A stretch of DNA of 12,189 nt, taken from NCBI GenBank assembly GCA_028275145.1, contig JAQCNG010000185.1, forward strand, positions 1 to 12,189. The letters run 5' to 3'. Made by a program: the position numbers and the translations under genes. The first letter of the stretch is position 1. Each line of letters starts with the position of its first letter. Below are positions 7,187 to 12,189 of the stretch, piece after piece. The notes under the pieces were generated by a model that saw only the letters and a list, made by a program, of their open reading frames with translations, had not been told where the DNA came from and searched no databases. The stretch is from Halovenus sp. (GTDB lineage: Archaea > Halobacteriota > Halobacteria > Halobacteriales > Haloarculaceae).

Positions 7187-7483
7187 ATGGCCGGAGAAGT
7201 CTGCTCGACGTGTGGGCTCCCCGAGGAGTTGTGCGTCTGCGAGGACGTGGCAAAGGACTCCCAGGAGATAACAATCCACATCGACGAGCGCCGGTACGGC
7301 AAGGAGGTAACGATTATCGAGGGATTCGACCCCAGTGACGTGGACATGGACAGTCTCTCCTCGGACCTGAAATCGAAGTTCGCCTGCGGAGGCACGGTCG
7401 ACGACGACCAGATAGAGCTTCAGGGCAACCACACAGGTCGGGTAGAGGAGTTCCTGCGGAAAAAGGGATTCAACGTGGCCTGA
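7187..7483 (+). CDS. sui1: Translation initiation factor aIF1 (SUI1 family)
   Basis: aIF1 binds the 30S subunit near the P site and enforces correct start-codon selection. Residues 1-20 contain a small zinc-knuckle-like set of cysteines (C6, C9, C16, C18). The SUI1 fold covers about 25-98, with the family features [30 protein letters not shown] (61-70), the IELQGNH strand, and the terminal helix [10 protein letters not shown]. The 98-residue length is normal for the archaeal factor. This family is sometimes labelled YciH or 'stress response translation initiation inhibitor' by homology. It has its own promoter and appears monocistronic. The Cys-rich N-terminal extension is frequent in archaeal members. 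Confidence 0.93.
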   Translation: MAGEVCSTCGLPEELCVCEDVAKDSQEITIHIDERRYGKEVTIIEGFDPSDVDMDSLSSDLKSKFACGGTVDDDQIELQGNHTGRVEEFLRKKGFNVA

Positions 7484-7560
7484 CCCTCCAAGCCATCCGG
7501 GTCTTCACCGAGCACCGACCGGTCCTGCGAGCGCGCTCAGTTACAGGTGTCTTCGAGTGA

Positions 7561-7567
7561 CTTATTG
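7561..7567 (+). promoter_or_regulatory. TATA-like element of the AAA ATPase gene
   Basis: CTTATTG is centred about 28 nt before the ATG at 7592, the spacing expected for a leaderless haloarchaeal transcript. A second AT-rich patch (GTTAGATTAGTAG, 7578-7590) lies too close to the start codon to be the TATA box. Confidence 0.55.
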
Positions 7568-7591
7568 TGCCTGCACCGTTAGATTAGTAGG

Positions 7592-9016
7592 ATGAGTGAT
7601 CCGGCGTTCGACGTTGTCGAGTTCGTGCTGACAACTGCCGTCTACGACGAGCGTGAGCGGTTCGAGCCGGACGACCTGCCGCCAGCCTTTCGCCGGCCGT
7701 TCTGGAGCGACGGCCGAATCGAGCGACCGCTCGCGGCGGGTGTCGAGGCGGCCCGCGACGCGACCGATGTCGACCGGCCCTGGGAGGCGGTCTCCGGCCT
7801 GATGTTCACCGACCACGAGGAGTTCTCCGGGACGCTGTCGCTGACCGACCGCGAGATGGCCGAGCAGTGGTACAGCGAGCGCGCCAGCGAGGCGGACCTG
7901 GCCGAGAACCCGGTGCTCTCGGCCCACTTCGACCGTGGCGACTACGAGGAGGCCAGCGAGGGCACCAGACCAGCCCGGGCGGACCGTGCCTTTATCGACG
8001 CACTGCTGGAGGAGTACTTCGAGGAGGACGAGGAGATGCTCGACCTCGTCGAGGTGCGAGCGCCCGAGGAGATAGAACAGCCAATCGCGGAGATTGTGCT
8101 GACCGAGCAACAGGAACAGGAGGTCGAGAAGATCGTAAAGGCGATCGAACACCGGGACTACCTCGCCAGCATCGGTCTGCGGGAGATCGGAAAGCTCCTG
8201 TTCGTCGGCCCGCCGGGAACCGGCAAGACGTCGGTCGCGCGGGCGCTGGCCCGGGAGCTCGGCCTGCCGTTCGTCGAGGTGAAACTGTCGATGATAACCA
8301 GCCAGTACCTCGGCGAAACGGCAAAGAACGTCGAGAAAACCTTCGAGGTGGCGACCCGTCTCGCACCCTGTATCCTGTTTATCGACGAGTTCGATTTCGT
8401 CGCGAAGACCCGCTCCAGCGACGAGCACGCGGCGATCAAGCGGGCGGTCAACACCCTGCTGAAGAGCATCGACGACGTGTCGCTCATCCGTGACGAGGTG
8501 TTGCTCATCGGGGCGACAAACCACCCACACGAGCTTGACGCCGCCGCGTGGCGACGGTTCGACGAGATTGTCAACTTCCCGAAACCCGACGCCGAGATGC
8601 GCGCTGCCATCCTCGAGATAGTCACCCGGGAGATGGACATCGCCGACTTCTCGCCGGCAGATGTGGCCGAACTCACCGAGGGTCTGACCGGGAGCGACCT
8701 GCGACTGGTGTTGCGCGAGGCGGTACTCGAGGCGCTCACCGAGGAACGGACCACTCTCACACAGCAGGACCTCGTCGAGGCTGTCGAGGAGTTCGAGGAG
8801 CGCAACACACTAAAGAACCTCGACATGATCGACGGGGACCACGACGCGCTCGTCGCCGGCGGCGGGTTCGGCGAGGAGAGCGAGGAGAGCCACGACCACG
8901 CCCACGACGGAGGTCAGGAGACCGCCCGGGCGGAGGGGCAGGAGCCCGTCCACGACGGTGGGTCCGCGGAGGCCGACGGGGACGGCGAGCAACTGTCGGG
9001 GTCGGAACAGGACTGA
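7592..9016 (+). CDS. Haloarchaeal AAA family ATPase (FtsH/Cdc48-like AAA module)
   Basis: Residues 1-165 form a family-specific acidic N-terminal domain that I do not recognise beyond haloarchaeal homologues. The AAA module follows: Walker A GPPGTGKT (206-213), the pore-region segment SQYLGET (237-243), Walker B ILFIDEFD (261-268), sensor 1 GATN (307-310), Arg fingers R321 and R322 (WRRFDE), and a sensor-2 helix in GLTGSDLRLVLREA (364-377). The motor looks intact and is closest to classic AAA unfoldases, but no protease domain or membrane helix is present. The tail (425-474) is disordered and acidic with several His residues. It has its own promoter, and its stop is 21 nt before the MBL hydrolase ATG, so the two are probably co-transcribed. 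The substrate is unknown. Confidence 0.85.
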   Translation: MSDPAFDVVEFVLTTAVYDERERFEPDDLPPAFRRPFWSDGRIERPLAAGVEAARDATDVDRPWEAVSGLMFTDHEEFSGTLSLTDREMAEQWYSERASEADLAENPVLSAHFDRGDYEEASEGTRPARADRAFIDALLEEYFEEDEEMLDLVEVRAPEEIEQPIAEIVLTEQQEQEVEKIVKAIEHRDYLASIGLREIGKLLFVGPPGTGKTSVARALARELGLPFVEVKLSMITSQYLGETAKNVEKTFEVATRLAPCILFIDEFDFVAKTRSSDEHAAIKRAVNTLLKSIDDVSLIRDEVLLIGATNHPHELDAAAWRRFDEIVNFPKPDAEMRAAILEIVTREMDIADFSPADVAELTEGLTGSDLRLVLREAVLEALTEERTTLTQQDLVEAVEEFEERNTLKNLDMIDGDHDALVAGGGFGEESEESHDHAHDGGQETARAEGQEPVHDGGSAEADGDGEQLSGSEQD

Positions 9017-9037
9017 GTGAGGGGTCAGGCTACCACA

Positions 9038-9919
9038 ATGGAGGTTACCCTACTGGGAACTGGCGACACGACGGGGACGCCGACCGTCGGGTGTGACTGT
9101 GCGACCTGCCAGCGTGCGGCCGACCCCGGCGAGGAACTGCGCGAGCAGCTGCGAGAGCAGGGCGCGACGATGACCGCCGGCGGCGGTGTCGAGCGGACCC
9201 GGTTCTCGGTCCACGTCCGAAACGAGCAGACAGACGAGTCATTGCTGGTGGATTTCAGCCCGGATTTCCGCCGGCAGTTCCTCCGCGAGGAGGTGCCCCT
9301 GCCGGATGCGGCTATCGTCACACACATTCACTTCGACCACCTCGACGGCCTCGGAAACGTCTACCGGTTGTGTGACACACTCGACGTCCATGCGGCCGAC
9401 GAAACCGACCCGGTCACTGGCGCGAGTGTCGCGGAGACCGTCGCCGACGATTACGCGTATCTGGACCAGGTGTCGGTCGAGCCACAGTCGCCGTTCGAGT
9501 CGTTCGAGCTCTGTGGGTTCGATGTGCAACTGGTCCCGGTCGAGCACCCGCCGCTTTTGTGTTACGGGCTGGCAATCGAGGAGCCACAGACGGGCGCGAA
9601 GCTCTCGCTGTCCGGCGACAGCAGTTACCACCTGTCCGAGCAGGCGCGGGCGACCCTCGCGGACCCGGACCTGTTTCTCGCGGACGCTATTGTCCCCGCA
9701 CACCTCTGTGAGTACCACCCGAAGGGCGGCCGACATCACGACGACGCGGGCGTGCCCCGGACGTTCGGGGACAAACACATGACCCGCGAGGGTGCACTCT
9801 CGCTGGCGGAGCAACTCGGGGCCGACAGGACACGCCTCGTACACGCCTCTCACTTCTATCCTGCCGACGAGGCGTTCGAGCAACCGCTGGCCGTCGACGG
9901 CGAGCGCTACCAGCTCTGA
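9038..9919 (+). CDS. MBL-fold metallohydrolase, PhnP-like
   Basis: Metallo-beta-lactamase-fold hydrolase with the metal motif THIHFDH (95-101; H96, H98, D100, H101), H170, D194 (SLSGDSS) and a C-terminal HASH motif (H269, H272). The N-terminal GCDCATC (C19, C21, C24) matches the extra CxCxxC zinc site of PhnP, the phosphoribosyl cyclic phosphate phosphodiesterase, and related PqqB-like proteins, so a cyclic phosphodiester substrate is plausible. No phosphonate (phn) genes are nearby, so the in vivo role is open. I chose the ATG at 9038, because the MEVTLLGTGDT strand is where the fold begins; a GTG at 9017, directly after the ATPase stop, would add seven residues. A GAGGGGT patch at 9019-9025 could act as a distant Shine-Dalgarno. 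The 293-aa length is normal. Confidence 0.87.
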   Translation: MEVTLLGTGDTTGTPTVGCDCATCQRAADPGEELREQLREQGATMTAGGGVERTRFSVHVRNEQTDESLLVDFSPDFRRQFLREEVPLPDAAIVTHIHFDHLDGLGNVYRLCDTLDVHAADETDPVTGASVAETVADDYAYLDQVSVEPQSPFESFELCGFDVQLVPVEHPPLLCYGLAIEEPQTGAKLSLSGDSSYHLSEQARATLADPDLFLADAIVPAHLCEYHPKGGRHHDDAGVPRTFGDKHMTREGALSLAEQLGADRTRLVHASHFYPADEAFEQPLAVDGERYQL

Positions 9920-9980
9920 GTGGCTGGCACCGACCCGCCATCAGGGGAGGTAATACCGGACGGCAAACAGACAGGCGAGT

Positions 9981-9992
9981 GGCACCGGTGCC
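9981..9992. repeat. Perfect 12-bp palindrome in the MBL-get3 gap
   Basis: GGCACCGGTGCC lies in the 145-nt gap between the MBL gene and the Get3-like gene, about 70 nt before the ATG at 10065. It could be an operator or a small RNA hairpin (too tight without a loop). In DNA this GC-rich such palindromes arise by chance, so no function is assigned. Confidence 0.25.
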
Positions 9993-10033
9993 CGGCGTGC
10001 GGTCCTGTCGAGGCCGGGCGCGGGTTTCGACGG

Positions 10034-10042
10034 GTACACAAC
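10034..10042 (+). promoter_or_regulatory. Weak TATA-like element of the Get3-like ATPase
   Basis: GTACACAAC is the only AT-leaning stretch in the gap at the right distance, centred about 27 nt before the ATG at 10065. No Shine-Dalgarno precedes the ATG, so a leaderless transcript would fit. The match to a TATA box is poor. Confidence 0.3.
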
Positions 10043-10064
10043 AACGGAGCGCCAACCGGTCAGT

Positions 10065-11147
10065 ATGGACGTGGCTGTCGAGGCAGTCGAGGAGATAGAC
10101 GACGCCGCAGTTCCGGCCGGCATCGAGGGCCCGGAGTACATCCTCTACGGCGGAAAAGGCGGCGTCGGCAAGACGACGATGGCTGCCGCGACGGCGCTGG
10201 CGAGTGCCCGCGACGGGACAGCCACACTCGTGGTGTCGACCGACCCCGCACACTCGCTGTCGGACACACTCGAAACGGAGATACCCGACGAACCGGCGCG
10301 AATCGGTGACGAGATGCCGCTGTACGCGGCCGAGATCGACCCCGAGGCAGCGATGCAGGACGACCGCTTCGACGACGCGCTCGACGGCGGCCTCGGTGAC
10401 ATGATGGGTGGCGGGTCCGGCGACGCGACTGTGATGGGTGGTGGTCTCGGCGACGCGGACGTGATGGGCGACGACCCCGGCGAGGCGGGGTTGTCCGGGT
10501 CCGGGAGTTCGATGCCCGGAAGCGACGAGACGGCGGCGATTCGGCTCCTGCTCGAGTTCTTCGAGGACCCCCGGTTCGACCGTATCGTCGTCGACACGGC
10601 CCCGACCGGACACACACTCCGGTTGCTGGAGTTGCCGGAGATGCTCGATTCGATGGCCGGCCGGATGCTCCGGATGCGCGAGCGTCTCGGCGGTATGCTG
10701 GGCAATCTCGGGGGTGAGGAGTCCGATGCCGGCACCGGGGGGCTCTCGGAGTTTGCCGAGCGTATCGAGCGACTCCGGGAACGACTCCGGGACCCCGACC
10801 GGACCGACTTCCGGGTGGTGCTGGTCCCCGAGGAGCTGAGCGTCCGGGAGTCCGAACGCCTGCTCGAACAACTCGACGCGTTCGACATCCCCGTCGGCAC
10901 CGTCGTCGTCAACCGGGTCATGCAGGACCCGGAGGAGGTGGCCGACGTGGAGGGGACGTTCGTCGCGCCGAACCACACCGACTGCTCGTTCTGCGAGCGC
11001 CGCTGGAAGATACAGCAACGCGCACTCGCCCGGGCACAGGACGTCTTTCGCGGGCACCGGGTGTTGCGTGTGCCGTTGCTCGCCGAGGAGGTCCGCGGTG
11101 AGCGCCTGCTCCGCGTGGTCGCGGCCTGTCTCGCCGAATCCGACTGA
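10065..11147 (+). CDS. TRC40/Get3/ArsA-family ATPase
   Basis: A single-domain SIMIBI ATPase of the family that includes eukaryotic Get3/TRC40 (delivery of tail-anchored proteins to membranes) and bacterial ArsA. Motifs are the deviant P-loop GGKGGVGKTT (29-38), switch I STDPAHSLSD (58-67), switch II VVDTAPTGHTLRLL (175-188), the VVNRV A-loop-like motif (280-284) and a zinc CxxC (C307, C310 in DCSFCERRW) that in Get3 holds the dimer together. The arsenite-binding cysteines of ArsA are not evident and no ars genes are nearby, so protein targeting is the better guess. Unusual: residues about 107-153 are a Gly/Asp/Met-rich imperfect tandem repeat in the helical subdomain, where the client groove would be. 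At 360 aa it is near normal for archaeal Get3. It converges with uspA 127 nt downstream. Confidence 0.9.
   Translation: MDVAVEAVEEIDDAAVPAGIEGPEYILYGGKGGVGKTTMAAATALASARDGTATLVVSTDPAHSLSDTLETEIPDEPARIGDEMPLYAAEIDPEAAMQDDRFDDALDGGLGDMMGGGSGDATVMGGGLGDADVMGDDPGEAGLSGSGSSMPGSDETAAIRLLLEFFEDPRFDRIVVDTAPTGHTLRLLELPEMLDSMAGRMLRMRERLGGMLGNLGGEESDAGTGGLSEFAERIERLRERLRDPDRTDFRVVLVPEELSVRESERLLEQLDAFDIPVGTVVVNRVMQDPEEVADVEGTFVAPNHTDCSFCERRWKIQQRALARAQDVFRGHRVLRVPLLAEEVRGERLLRVVAACLAESD
10386..10490 (+). repeat. Gly/Asp/Met tandem repeat within the Get3-like gene
   Basis: Three imperfect units of about 10 codons, GGLGDMMGG / GSGDATVMGG / GLGDADVMGD, occupy residues 108-136, followed by a related DDPGEAGL tail. 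At DNA level the ggcgacgcg..gtgatggg pattern recurs. It is an in-frame low-complexity expansion that leaves the ATPase motifs intact. Confidence 0.6.
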
Positions 11148-11274
11148 GACTGGGCGGTCGCGGTGACTGTCACTCCCGCGTTTCGAGCGGGGACCGGTCG
11201 TCTCGATGCTCTCGATGTGTCGGCGCACCTAACTGTTCCGGCACGGAATCCACCGACTCACAGGAGCAGTTCGC

Positions 11275-11721
11275 TCAGTCCGCCGGGTGGGCGGGTGTGG
11301 ACTCGTCGACGGTCAGCACGGCCTGGTCTGCGGTCCGGACCACCCGCTCCGTGACCGAACCGAGCAGGTACCGGTCGACACCCTGTCGGCCGCGGGTTCC
11401 CATCACGATGACGTCGATGTCGTTCTCGTCGGCGTACTGGACAATCTCCTCGTGGGCCGTGCCGCCGGCGATGTGCACTGTCGTCTCGACACCCTCGCTG
11501 GTCGCGACCCGCTCCAGTTCTGTTATCGCCTCCTGCCCGACCGATTCGAGTTGGTCTGCGGGCTGTGGGTACTTTCCCTCTATCTTGTCGGCGGTCCCGC
11601 TGTCGGTCACGAACAGCCCGTGAACCCGGGCGTCACAGAGACCCGCGAGTGTCACCGCGTGGTCGATTGCCGCCCGGGCCGGGTCGCTTCCGTCGGTTGG
11701 CACCAGTATTTCTCTGTACAT
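11275..11721 (-). CDS. Universal stress protein UspA family
   Basis: Single-domain Usp of 148 residues, a cytoplasmic Rossmann-like nucleotide-binding protein often induced by stress. The fold starts at MYREILVPTDGSDPA (first strand and D10), and the ATP signature G-2x-G-9x-G(S/T) is complete: G108, G111, G121 and S122, within MGTRGRQGVDRYLLGSVTE. It therefore belongs to the ATP-binding subgroup. I chose the ATG at 11721, because the first strand begins there and a TATA box lies about 27 nt upstream. A GTG at 11736 would add five residues (MLLYC) before the fold. It converges with the Get3-like gene and diverges from the RND gene. Its start codon lies inside a motif repeated in the RND promoter. 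Confidence 0.9.
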   Translation of the reverse strand: MYREILVPTDGSDPARAAIDHAVTLAGLCDARVHGLFVTDSGTADKIEGKYPQPADQLESVGQEAITELERVATSEGVETTVHIAGGTAHEEIVQYADENDIDVIVMGTRGRQGVDRYLLGSVTERVVRTADQAVLTVDESTPAHPAD

Positions 11722-11730
11722 ACAATACAG
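11717..11730 (-). promoter_or_regulatory. Motif copy A overlapping the uspA start
   Basis: Read along uspA transcription the sequence is CTGTATTGTATGTA. It is almost identical to CTGTATACTGTATGT at 11939-11953 in the RND promoter, differing by a 2-nt insertion. It begins about 12 nt downstream of the uspA TATA box and covers the expected transcript start and the ATG, a position typical for a repressor site. Confidence 0.4.
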
Positions 11731-11742
11731 TAACACGCTCGT

Positions 11743-11752
11743 GTGTAAAAAT
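11743..11752 (-). promoter_or_regulatory. TATA-like element of uspA
   Basis: On the minus strand the sequence reads ATTTTTACAC, centred about 27 nt before the ATG at 11721. It is followed by no leader of note, so the uspA mRNA is predicted to be leaderless. It is preceded by CGG, a weak BRE candidate. Confidence 0.6.
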
Positions 11753-11786
11753 CCGTTGCTTCACCGAGGCGTCTGTCGACGCCGGC

Positions 11787-11798
11787 AGGGTATACCCT
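11787..11798. promoter_or_regulatory. Perfect 12-bp palindrome AGGGTATACCCT
   Basis: AGGGTATACCCT is fully self-complementary and lies in the divergent uspA/RND promoter region, about 40 nt upstream of the uspA TATA box. An imperfect palindrome (AGAC-G-GTCT) is centred at 11820. Both are candidate binding sites for a dimeric regulator. They are outside any gene I can support. Confidence 0.4.
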
Positions 11799-11920
11799 CC
11801 GTTTTTCGCCGATTAAGACGGTCTAAGCGGCCTCAACGACGGTTCGGCGTGGTATCGTGTGATGTGGCCGCGAGCCACCTGTGGGGTCTCCGAGAAGCAG
11901 TATTGCAAAAAATGAGAACT

Positions 11921-11928
11921 ACTATATG
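11921..11928 (+). promoter_or_regulatory. TATA-like element of the RND transporter
   Basis: ACTATATG follows an A-run (GCAAAAAATGAGAACT). It predicts a transcript start near 11950 and thus a leader of about 40 nt, which holds a hairpin and a Shine-Dalgarno sequence, unlike the leaderless genes elsewhere in the window. Confidence 0.55.
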
Positions 11929-11938
11929 GCTCCGGTCC

Positions 11939-11953
11939 CTGTATACTGTATGT
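11939..11953 (+). promoter_or_regulatory. Motif copy B in the RND promoter
   Basis: CTGTATACTGTATGT lies about 11 nt downstream of the RND TATA box and over the predicted transcript start. It is the partner of the copy at 11717-11730, in the same orientation relative to transcription and at nearly the same distance from its TATA box, so one regulator may control both divergent genes. Confidence 0.4.
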
Positions 11954-11964
11954 CGAATGTAGCA

Positions 11965-11981
11965 GGGCTGTTCGACAGCCC
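11965..11981 (+). promoter_or_regulatory. Stem-loop just before the RND ribosome binding site
   Basis: GGGCTG and CAGCCC form a perfect 6-bp stem around the loop TTCGA. The 3' arm ends directly against GGAGG, so folding could change access of the ribosome to this site. Confidence 0.4.
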
Positions 11982-11986
11982 GGAGG
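11982..11986 (+). promoter_or_regulatory. Shine-Dalgarno of the RND gene
   Basis: GGAGG lies 4 nt before the ATG at 11991. It is the best Shine-Dalgarno in the window and decides the start codon of the truncated transporter gene. Confidence 0.6.
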
Positions 11987-11990
11987 CACG

Positions 11991-12189
11991 ATGAGCGGGA
12001 GTCCAGACAGACTCGGAGCGGTACTGGAACGGATCGGCAGAGGCGCCGCAGACAACGCGAGAGTGGTGTTCGTCGCGGTGGTGTTGCTCGTCGGGGTTGC
12101 CGGCGTCGGGGTGCTGGGTGTCCAGATGAACATGGGCATGGAGCTGTACCTCGAGGACGACTCGGACACTGTCCAGAACTGGGACGAAC
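11991..12189 (+). CDS. RND/MMPL-type transporter, 5' part only
   Basis: Only the first 66 residues are in the window; the frame is open at the right edge. After a short cytoplasmic segment with VLERIGRGAADNARVV comes one membrane helix (about 25-44), then the beginning of an outer domain (QMNMGMELYLEDDSDTVQNWDE). This is how haloarchaeal RND-superfamily exporters of the HAE-3/MMPL type start: a first helix followed by an acidic 'M.....Y..d.S.....W' stretch. Substrates of these archaeal proteins (lipids, hydrophobic compounds) are not established. The start is fixed by GGAGG 4 nt upstream. The assignment rests on a short fragment, so another large membrane protein is possible. Confidence 0.6.
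   Translation, partial: MSGSPDRLGAVLERIGRGAADNARVVFVAVVLLVGVAGVGVLGVQMNMGMELYLEDDSDTVQNWDE

Larger units (their letters stand above)
11722..11990. other. Divergent intergenic control region uspA / RND
   Basis: This is the longest gene-free stretch (269 bp) and is AT-richer than its surroundings. It contains the two TATA boxes, most of the copy-A motif and all of copy B, two palindromes and the RND leader hairpin. An extra AT-rich string (GTTTTTCGCCGATTAAG, 11801-11817) could be part of another promoter, but I find no convincing gene behind it. Confidence 0.6.

Noticed and set aside
9990..10019. Alternative GCCCGG...CCGGGC hairpin overlapping the 12-bp palindrome
   Set aside because: A 6-bp GC stem with an 18-nt loop is expected by chance in this composition. 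A switch between the two structures is not supported.
9920..10309. + strand frame starting with GTG right after the MBL stop and containing CPACG, like a haloarchaeal small zinc-finger protein
   Set aside because: Only one CPxCG knuckle is present instead of two. The frame then runs 245 nt into the Get3 gene as Arg/Gly-rich shadow sequence.
11163..11173. GTGAC-T-GTCAC inverted repeat between the convergent Get3 and uspA genes
   Set aside because: Too short a stem with a 1-nt centre and no T-run, so it is not a credible terminator.
9687..11228. 513-aa minus-strand open frame opposite the Get3 gene
   Set aside because: Basic, repetitive translation with no recognisable motif. The + strand encodes a complete Get3-like ATPase.
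11862..11915. 17-codon ORF (ATG at 11862, two Cys) in the divergent region
   Set aside because: No convincing promoter at the right distance and no Shine-Dalgarno. Its length is easily reached by chance.
11741..11962. 73-codon + strand frame across the uspA/RND intergenic region
   Set aside because: It covers both promoter motifs and the TATA box of the RND gene, and the translation is Arg-rich without domain features.
1..12189. CRISPR arrays, tRNA or rRNA genes, insertion sequences, att sites, replication origin
   Set aside because: No regularly spaced repeats, cloverleaf, transposase or integrase motif, terminal inverted repeats or Cdc6/ORB signals were seen on reading both strands.

Overview
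The window looks chromosomal and haloarchaeal (class Halobacteria). It has high GC, and codons end mostly in G or C. The soluble proteins are strongly acidic. Several genes have a TATA-like element about 24-28 nt before the start codon and almost no 5' leader. The families present are also typical of haloarchaea: an LVIVD-repeat surface protein with a PGF-CTERM-like tail, the Hjc resolvase, DUF5658, SUI1/aIF1, and a TRC40/ArsA-type ATPase. I cannot name a genus. I see no rRNA, tRNA, CRISPR array, insertion sequence or integrase.

Layout, all on the + strand except one gene. 2-871: 3' part of a secreted LVIVD-repeat protein, with hjc only 6 nt behind it (878-1402). 1477-1806: small DUF5658 membrane protein. 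1861-about 2430: DUF420 membrane protein, whose frame has no stop until 2925, inside the next gene. 2637-7070: a coupled operon of MoxR AAA+ ATPase, DUF58 protein and a TgpA-like membrane transglutaminase, probably preceded by an 18-codon leaderless reading frame. Every junction in this operon is an ATGA overlap. 7187-7483: aIF1/SUI1. 7592-9016: haloarchaeal AAA ATPase. 9038-9919: PhnP-like metallo-beta-lactamase-fold hydrolase. 10065-11147: Get3/ArsA-type ATPase. 11275-11721 (- strand): UspA. 11991-end: start of an RND/MMPL-type transporter.

The MoxR-DUF58-transglutaminase set is a widespread cassette. The MoxR chaperone ATPase is thought to act on the membrane-associated DUF58 partner, next to a membrane protein with an extracytoplasmic protease or transglutaminase domain. 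Here the transglutaminase has its Cys-His-Asp triad and a long outer linker dense in N-glycosylation sequons, which points to a role at the cell envelope. The AAA ATPase and the MBL hydrolase are almost contiguous and probably co-transcribed. Get3 follows with its own weak promoter. uspA and the RND gene diverge from a 269-bp AT-richer region holding two TATA boxes, a near-identical motif at the same distance behind each, and a perfect 12-bp palindrome.

The items most worth a second look are the putative leaderless coupling ORF before moxR, the missing stop of the DUF420 gene, the shared motif in the uspA/RND promoter region, and the Gly/Met-rich tandem repeat inserted in the Get3 homologue. 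No entirely new multi-gene system is evident. The novelty candidates are mostly regulatory or architectural.
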